Below are positions 58,338 through 64,000 of a DNA stretch of 64,000 nt, piece by piece; position 1 is the stretch's first letter, and each line of letters opens with the position of its first letter. The DNA is taken from assembly GCA_023630585.1 (NCBI GenBank), contig CM042542.1, forward strand, positions 27,795,755 to 27,859,754, in the 5' to 3' direction. Source of the stretch: Cranoglanis bouderius. Its lineage: Eukaryota > Chordata > Actinopteri > Siluriformes > Cranoglanididae. The notes under the pieces are model-generated. The model worked only from the letters and a program-made list of their open reading frames with translations, was not told the origin of the DNA and did not search any database. The translations under genes were made by a program, and so were the position numbers.

Positions 58338-59084
58338 GACTTAAGCCGTGAAACGGCAGACAGTATTCAGAAGTCTTATAGATCTGTTTCCAGATGGCCA
58401 CACGCACCTGTCAAACATATCACCAGTGTGCAGATGAGAAAGTTTAGGAATCACATTTATGATAAGAAGACCCAAGTAAGTTGTATGAAACACAAAGAAT
58501 GGAATAATAATTGAATACTGTTCAAATAACTTTTTCGGCACACTGGTTCTCTCATGATAAAACCTGTACATCAGAAAGTCTAGATATGCATCACCTTAAT
58601 ATCCGTTATGCGGAGTCAAGAACGCCCACCAGAAATGCGTCATGGCTGGATGATACTCATTTAATAAAGCTTATTAATTCTGCCCCACAGTCCCCATCTG
58701 CAGTCAGGCCAAGCCTTCTGCACTAAGAAGGTACGCATAAGTATACATAATGCAATGAGGTTTTTTTTTTTTTTTTTTTTTTTTGTTCAGATGTTACATT
58801 TGACCTTTGGAAACTGTTTTGAATAGATATACATTCACATGACAATCTACCATCGATATCTCAATCTGAAGAAGCTGTCTGGAGAGGGTAAAGGCACAGC
58901 TGAGTGGTTTACAGTACCAGCATAGGCAATGAGTATTCCCAGATTGTCTCATTTGTTCTTACTTGTGAAGAGTCCACTGAATGTCTAGAGCCCATGTGTC
59001 GTGGAGTAACGGACAGATTCCAGCAGGCCAATCATGCCTGTGTCTAAGATCTTGTATTCTGACCGTAGTGCTGTCGCGGCGCAG

Positions 59085-59517
59085 CACTTATCTCAACGGC
59101 CGCTGTTGAGACCTCGCTCCAGCCTTGGGTGCACGGTGGCATGGTGGTGCGCCTGGACACATTCCATTGATCCATCGATTCGATGCAGCCGTCGCGCAGA
59201 CAGCCACTTCAAGCATGCTGTGTTCGAAGTCTGACCTAGCAGGAGCAGGGCTGGCCTACAACCGCACTTGGAGCTGCTCATCAAGGCTGTCGGAGCAAAG
59301 GACCCGCAACTTTTAACACGCCACTGACAAAGACATGGTGCGACTCTATGTGTCAAAGGTACAACTGAAACGCACGTTCTCAGAGTTGCACTTGGGGCTC
59401 GGGAGACGTTCCGACTTGTCCAGATAGCCACTGCCAAGCTCAAAAGGTCCTGCCGGGCTAGACGAAAGTGGAGTCAGCTTCTTCAAGTCATCAGGTACAT
59501 AAACTAACGCAAACATA

Positions 59518-59550
<33 letters not shown>

Positions 59551-60937
59551 TATTAGTAGTTCATCAATATTGGAAGCATAGCATATGAAGCACATGTACA
59601 CTATATATGTGCCGTTTATCATGCACTATGTTGACACACACATGTTGTCTACTGCATAAATGTTTAACTGTTCATTATGGTCTATTTACAGAAGCAATAG
59701 ATGAGGTGTGGGAAGGCCAACAATGGCGCCTAGAGTGCTCCCAGGATCCTCCAGACATGAACATGTACCGAGTGGCTCGTACCACAAGTATCAGTGGGGT
59801 GGATGTGGACGTGTCTCAGTGGAAGCAACAGCCTGTAGGGATTCCACAAAACTCTGCCTAATATGATTCCGGTACAAGTTATGTAAACAGTTTCTTGAAA
59901 GACCCCATTATTGCTCTCTCCCACTTATACCATCCCTCCAGTGAGCTTTATTTTTCATCCTGTTCATTATAGTGAGTTGTCATAAACATTTTAATGGTCT
60001 GCATGTTGCAGTTTTGCACACATGAATGCCACTGAACTTGTGATGTTTGTGAAGTAGCCCTGTTATAAGGCCTCCGCCAACTGCTAGAACCCCAGAAGAC
60101 AAACTCAAGGGAACACGCTTACTTAACACTTCACTCTTTTCGTTACGGTAAAGTATAAAGGCAACAAACATATAGTGTAAAGTGATTAATAGGGATAACT
60201 AAAATAGACAATCTCATACATTGGTAGGCCTTGACCATTCTTTTTACCTCTGTAACTGTAAATACATAATCATACATCAAAACTCTCACAGTAACATATG
60301 ATTAAATGATTGACCATCTAATTGACCAGTTATCATTATATTAATCAATCGATCAGTGAGAAAAGGATAAAGCAAAGTCAGATAAAAGGGAGGGGATCAT
60401 AATCCACCTCTTCATAGCGCCCGTGACATTTGGCGCATTATCATTACCTGTGCTATGTGTGGCAATTCCATAATTTGGGGATTTCATGAATTTATTATAA
60501 TTTTTCGTCATTCCAAGGTCCTCACTGAGCGCGCGCCCCCATCGGGTTTACCTGATTAGCGGAATCGCATGGTGGAACTCAGAGCCCAGTTCCGACACCG
60601 TACGATGGAAAAGGTCGACGCCACAGAACGCACTCAGCACGCCTGATCGAGCGCCAACAGCCGCTGCCGGCAGCTATGGTTTGGAATGCCTCTTCAACCA
60701 GGTGAGTCTGGTCCGCTCGCCTCTAAGCGACATCTTAAAGGATGGACCCAGTCCAGAGGAGGAGGTGGTTCGGCCTGGCCATCTTGCTGATGCCGCCGTG
60801 ATTCAGCAAGTCAAGATGGCTAAACGTTATGGACCAGCCCAACGAGATACCGTGCTCGCACAACTGGCTGATGTACACACTGGTCAAACTTTTCTGGCTG
60901 AAGTTACCTCACATACTCTGGCGAGCCCTGAAAAATA
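59085..60937 (+). pseudogene. Decayed transposase-like gene, right copy B
   Basis: Counterpart of 1985-3870 and 46130-47990. The exon beginning EAIDEVWEGQQW follows an acceptor at about 59690. Its frame ends after PVGIPQNSA, whereas another frame continues GFHKTLPNMIP after a stop in GSNSL. The last block ends TGQTFLAEVTSHTLASPEK. All copies share the main lesions, so decay preceded amplification. Confidence 0.65.
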
Positions 60938-61488
60938 AAACAAAACACTTTACTATGTGTAACGAGTCACTGTCTAAAAACTGAACATTTGCTGTGCTAT
61001 TACAGGCACACAGTACATGCCAGTGGCACTTGTTTTGCTAAGACTTAATCACAAACACGGGCTATTTTCTGTACAACACTTTCAAGACCACAGTTAAAGT
61101 AAATGTGTTAATAAACAAAACAAAACAAAAACACAAAAAAAAAGGATTGTTTTCTCCATTTTTTCAGGGATTAATTGATAGATGTCTAATACTCAGATCC
61201 AATACAGTTATTACTTTATGCATGTTTGTATGCATCAGTTAAATACCCTTTAGTGCAAAAGGTGAGCGTAGAATTATCAACCAAATCCTGTCCACCTTTT
61301 TCCAGAGAAACCAACGAGCGCCGCCATGATGGATTCTAACTTCCATTGTACTGTTGTCCTGTTCCGGTCTCTAAAGGAACCCTTATTAAAACTGGCTAAA
61401 GAGTTCGACTGAATTAATTTAACAGAAACGTTTTGAATAAAAGAGTAAAACTGAGCTCGGGCCAAGCTGAAGAAATTCTTGGAAAAGA

Positions 61489-61502
61489 CTGCCACCTAGT
61501 GG
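61489..61502 (-). promoter_or_regulatory. CTCF-core-like motif, right copy B
   Basis: Reverse complement of the motif at 1426-1439. Confidence 0.45.
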
Positions 61503-63583
61503 ATAAAGTGCGATATGATACAGGATGTTTTTACAGTTACTTGCTTTTAATAATATATTAAATACATTATTAATGATAAATATTGTCCATATATGCAGCT
61601 CATCAAATATGACGGGCAGCATTTAAGAATATTCATACTGTGAGACGCTGACAAAAAAATCTTATTTTAGCCTGTTTAACCAGTAACTCCGGATTGGGTG
61701 TTATACCTCATTAACTCAGAGATGGCTCTCTATTCAATCTGCATGTTCACAGAAATTTCTTTAGACAGTTTAACATCCAGGATGTTTGTAGTAGTCTAAA
61801 CTCCGATGTAGAATTAGGAATGCTAAAATAACGTGTCTGTCTACAGTTGATGTCATACAATCTCTTTATTTATTTATTTATTTTTAAAATTAATGCCACG
61901 GAACCAAAGATCAAAATACAGAGAACATCAACATCACGCATAAAGAGGTGACATTACATGCAAAGCGCCATTTACAGACGATGTAACAGTAAATAAACAA
62001 TACAAAACGGGAAAGCTTTAACAAAACAAATTAAAACTATTAAGTAAATTAACTGTTTTAAAAGTCTTAAGAGAACTCCAATACAGATTTTAGTCTTTAG
62101 CAAACATAATAGCTAAAATATTATAAAATCACCGTTACAGAGAAATGGGACGCCAGTTGTCAATTAAAAACCAGACGTGTGTGACGCTGTAGACGCCGGA
62201 CTAATCACGCTACAATTCATTTTTACTTCTGTACAGCGCAAATTTTGAGATTCTACAGTTGTGCAAAGTCTATGGTGACTGTAGACAATTACGAATTCCG
62301 ATTGGCCGAGAGTCTACAGTCAGTGTAGACTTCCACTGTGGCCTACCGATAACATCCTAGATTGACTGTAGACGATCAATCACAAGCCAGCAATGCTGCC
62401 AAATAAGCATGCTCGCATTGACAGTTTATTCACGCTTGCTTCTGAATATGTAATGAGATCCATGATGTTCAGCAGAACTGCTTTTTTTTTTTTCTTTTTT
62501 CCCTAGCATGTACACTAAAATGACAATAGTCAGGCCAGGAGAAACTGCTACACGGTAAGTAATAAGAGTCAGTAAAAATATTGAACAATTTTATGAAGAT
62601 CGTTTGAAAGCCTTGGTACAGTTGAAGTTATCAATTAAACTGATGAGAACAGATTTTCCTTTCATCAGATTTTATTGTCACCGTGGCATTATATTTTACA
62701 TCCACACCTCTTTTTGTCTTCAAGGCATGTAATATTTGATACAAGACACAAAAACACAAAATTTACAAATAAAATACAAGTTGGTTCAAATAAAATGTGT
62801 TGAAAGGTATTGTCCATGTGTGTGAAGTTTTGTCAGAACACTTGCCATCAGTCATGTGGAATGATTATCACAGGAGATCTGGAAGCAGTCTCAGGTGATG
62901 CACATCGTGCCTGAACGTGGGGTGTGGTGGCAAAGTGGATGCTTGGTAAGAAGGCTGCGGCTGTTGAGTGCAACGCACTCCAAAACAGGACACAATAAAA
63001 CTACAAACTTTCAAATGTTCATTTGATCAATAATCTTATGTTCTGCTCATTTTCCTCTTTACAAAATAACAATAAAAACCCCATAAATGCTGCCTGCCTG
63101 ACTGGAAACTTTATATTGTTGTTACTACTGGAAAACAGTCTGAATGGAACCCATGCAGCCACCAACAGTTCCATTTGGAAACGACTTTTAAGAGACTCAG
63201 ACCCAAAACGGGCCGTGACCCTGAACAACCATTCCCATAGATAACCATTAAGTAGCTTCTGTACTAAAAGAGCAAGAGCTTTTCTTACAGGAAAGTGTAG
63301 CTATTAAAGAAAAAAGGACTACTTCATTAGGTAAGGAAGGTCTCAATTTCTGACACTGATTAATGGGGAGAATTTAGAAAGACATGATGTTTTTACAGTA
63401 ATTAGGAACAGGATGAGACGGAAATGATCTTACTGTACATCTCAAGGTGCAACACCTTCCATTAATCATGATCTTGAACCATATAGTTTTCATGATGCCA
63501 CAATTATTTGCACGTGAAAATAAATGGACTCGACGGCGACACCGACAAATGACAACAGCTTCTGTTTTTGGAAGACCGAATAT

Positions 63584-63743
63584 CAGGGGAGAGCGAACGC
63601 AGTCCCCACTACCACAATGACGCAGTCGAGATTCCCACATTTGGGGAACTCGCAGGGGTCAGCACGGCCGGAGTGCAATGGCTCAGCCTCGCCCTGGGTG
63701 AACCACCTTCCTGATCGTGGTATCTCCCCTGCCAGGTAAGTAT
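63584..63743 (-). ncRNA. U1 snRNA gene, best copy in the window
   Basis: On the minus strand it starts atacttacctggcaggggag and ends tcccctg, 160 nt. The 5' splice-site recognition end, stem I (gagatacc), ccagggcgaggct and the ccattgcactccgg loop are present. Relative to the other copies the Sm region reads cattgtgg, one T short of catttgtgg, and one G is missing in the following G run, so function is uncertain. Promoter elements are intact (63784-63805 and 63939-63956), and a 3'-box-like ccaaaaacagaag follows. Confidence 0.92.
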
Positions 63744-63783
63744 GAATTCCACCTCCGGCGGCTACTGACCGCACCACAGCGCA

Positions 63784-63805
63784 CACTGTTTACCATCATG
63801 GTGAA
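63784..63805 (-). promoter_or_regulatory. PSE-like element of U1 (63584-63743)
   Basis: Identical to the other U1 PSE-like sites and at the same distance (41-62 bases upstream). Confidence 0.65.
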
Positions 63806-63938
63806 GAACACAGCACTGAACATTACACAAACATCCGAGGCTAAGACACTGCAGTCTAAAAGTGCTGCACACATTATACTAGTTTTATTATACATAAAGC
63901 TGTGGGGTCGTTTATTCTCTTAGCAACGACAGTACAAG

Positions 63939-63956
63939 ACTTCCCATGATGCACTG
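63939..63956 (-). promoter_or_regulatory. ZNF143-like distal element of U1 (63584-63743)
   Basis: The sequence acttcccatgatgcactg lies 196-213 bases upstream of the U1 start. Confidence 0.6.
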
Positions 63957-64000
63957 CTTCTGAATACGTAATGAGACCCACAATGTTCTTCAGGAAACTG

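Larger units (their letters stand above)
50762..63743 (-). repeat. Complete U1-U2 unit, - orientation (right copy B)
   Basis: This is the only unit bounded by two U1 starts in the window, 12,982 bases long. Read leftward it holds U1 (63743-63584), spacer with U2 sliver, motif cluster, transposase-like pseudogene, RTE LINE, exon-like segment, U2 (53755-53582), three truncated U2 copies, spacer and the U1 promoter. It lacks the Keno-like LINE. Confidence 0.92.

Noticed and set aside
1..64000. CRISPR arrays, operons or prokaryotic features
   Set aside because: All repeats are eukaryotic (snRNA, LINE, Tc1, microsatellites); there is no spacer-repeat pattern.

Overview
The window is vertebrate DNA, almost certainly from a teleost fish. 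It holds RNA polymerase II-type U1 and U2 snRNA genes, Tc1/mariner, RTE, L1 and Tx1-group retrotransposons, NLR-type leucine-rich-repeat exons, a DHODH N-terminal coding fragment and many AC, AT, GA and TTA microsatellites. Introns are visible and there are no operons. The species cannot be named from the sequence alone. Two runs of exactly 100 N (17129-17228 and 43343-43442) show this is a scaffold with gaps of unknown size.

Layout. A linked U1-U2 snRNA repeat unit (about 13 kb from one U1 start to the next where complete) fills both ends. Positions 1-17128 carry one unit on the + strand. Positions 21831-25939 carry a rearranged partial unit, also +. Positions 43443-64000 carry about one and a half units on the - strand, so the two ends are inverted relative to each other. 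Each sufficiently complete unit holds, in transcription order: U1, a spacer with a sliver of U2, a motif-rich stretch, a decayed multi-exon transposase-like gene on the opposite strand, an RTE LINE inserted at one fixed site with a 16-bp target duplication, an exon-like segment, U2, and a ladder of truncated U2 copies. Next come the U1 distal (ZNF143-like) and proximal (PSE-like) promoter elements and the following U1.

Between the array blocks lie non-array sequences. Positions 17229-21830 hold MITE fragments, a GC-rich island, duplicated AC-repeat sequence and a Tc1 end. Positions 25940-43342 hold the DHODH fragment, an old Tx1-type LINE, an LTR-like segment, an L1 piece, a nearly complete Tc1 transposon, two LRR exons, and a Tx1-group LINE ending in a TC microsatellite that is itself cut by a second Tc1.

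The most striking system is a set of target-specific retrotransposons living in small-RNA genes. A 5.5-kb Keno-like (Tx1-group) LINE with three zinc knuckles, an endonuclease and a reverse transcriptase sits inside U2 exactly where the branch-point recognition sequence should be. It is one homopolymer indel from having both ORFs open. The inverted unit preserves the matching unoccupied site. Seven U2 copies begin at the same breakpoint (nt 39) directly after poly-A. A separate poly-A-tailed LINE 3' end abuts a U1 gene at nt 79, which suggests a U1-targeting relative. No U2 gene in the window is intact: one is split, one has a 13-nt deletion and five T-to-G changes, and the rest are 5'-truncated.
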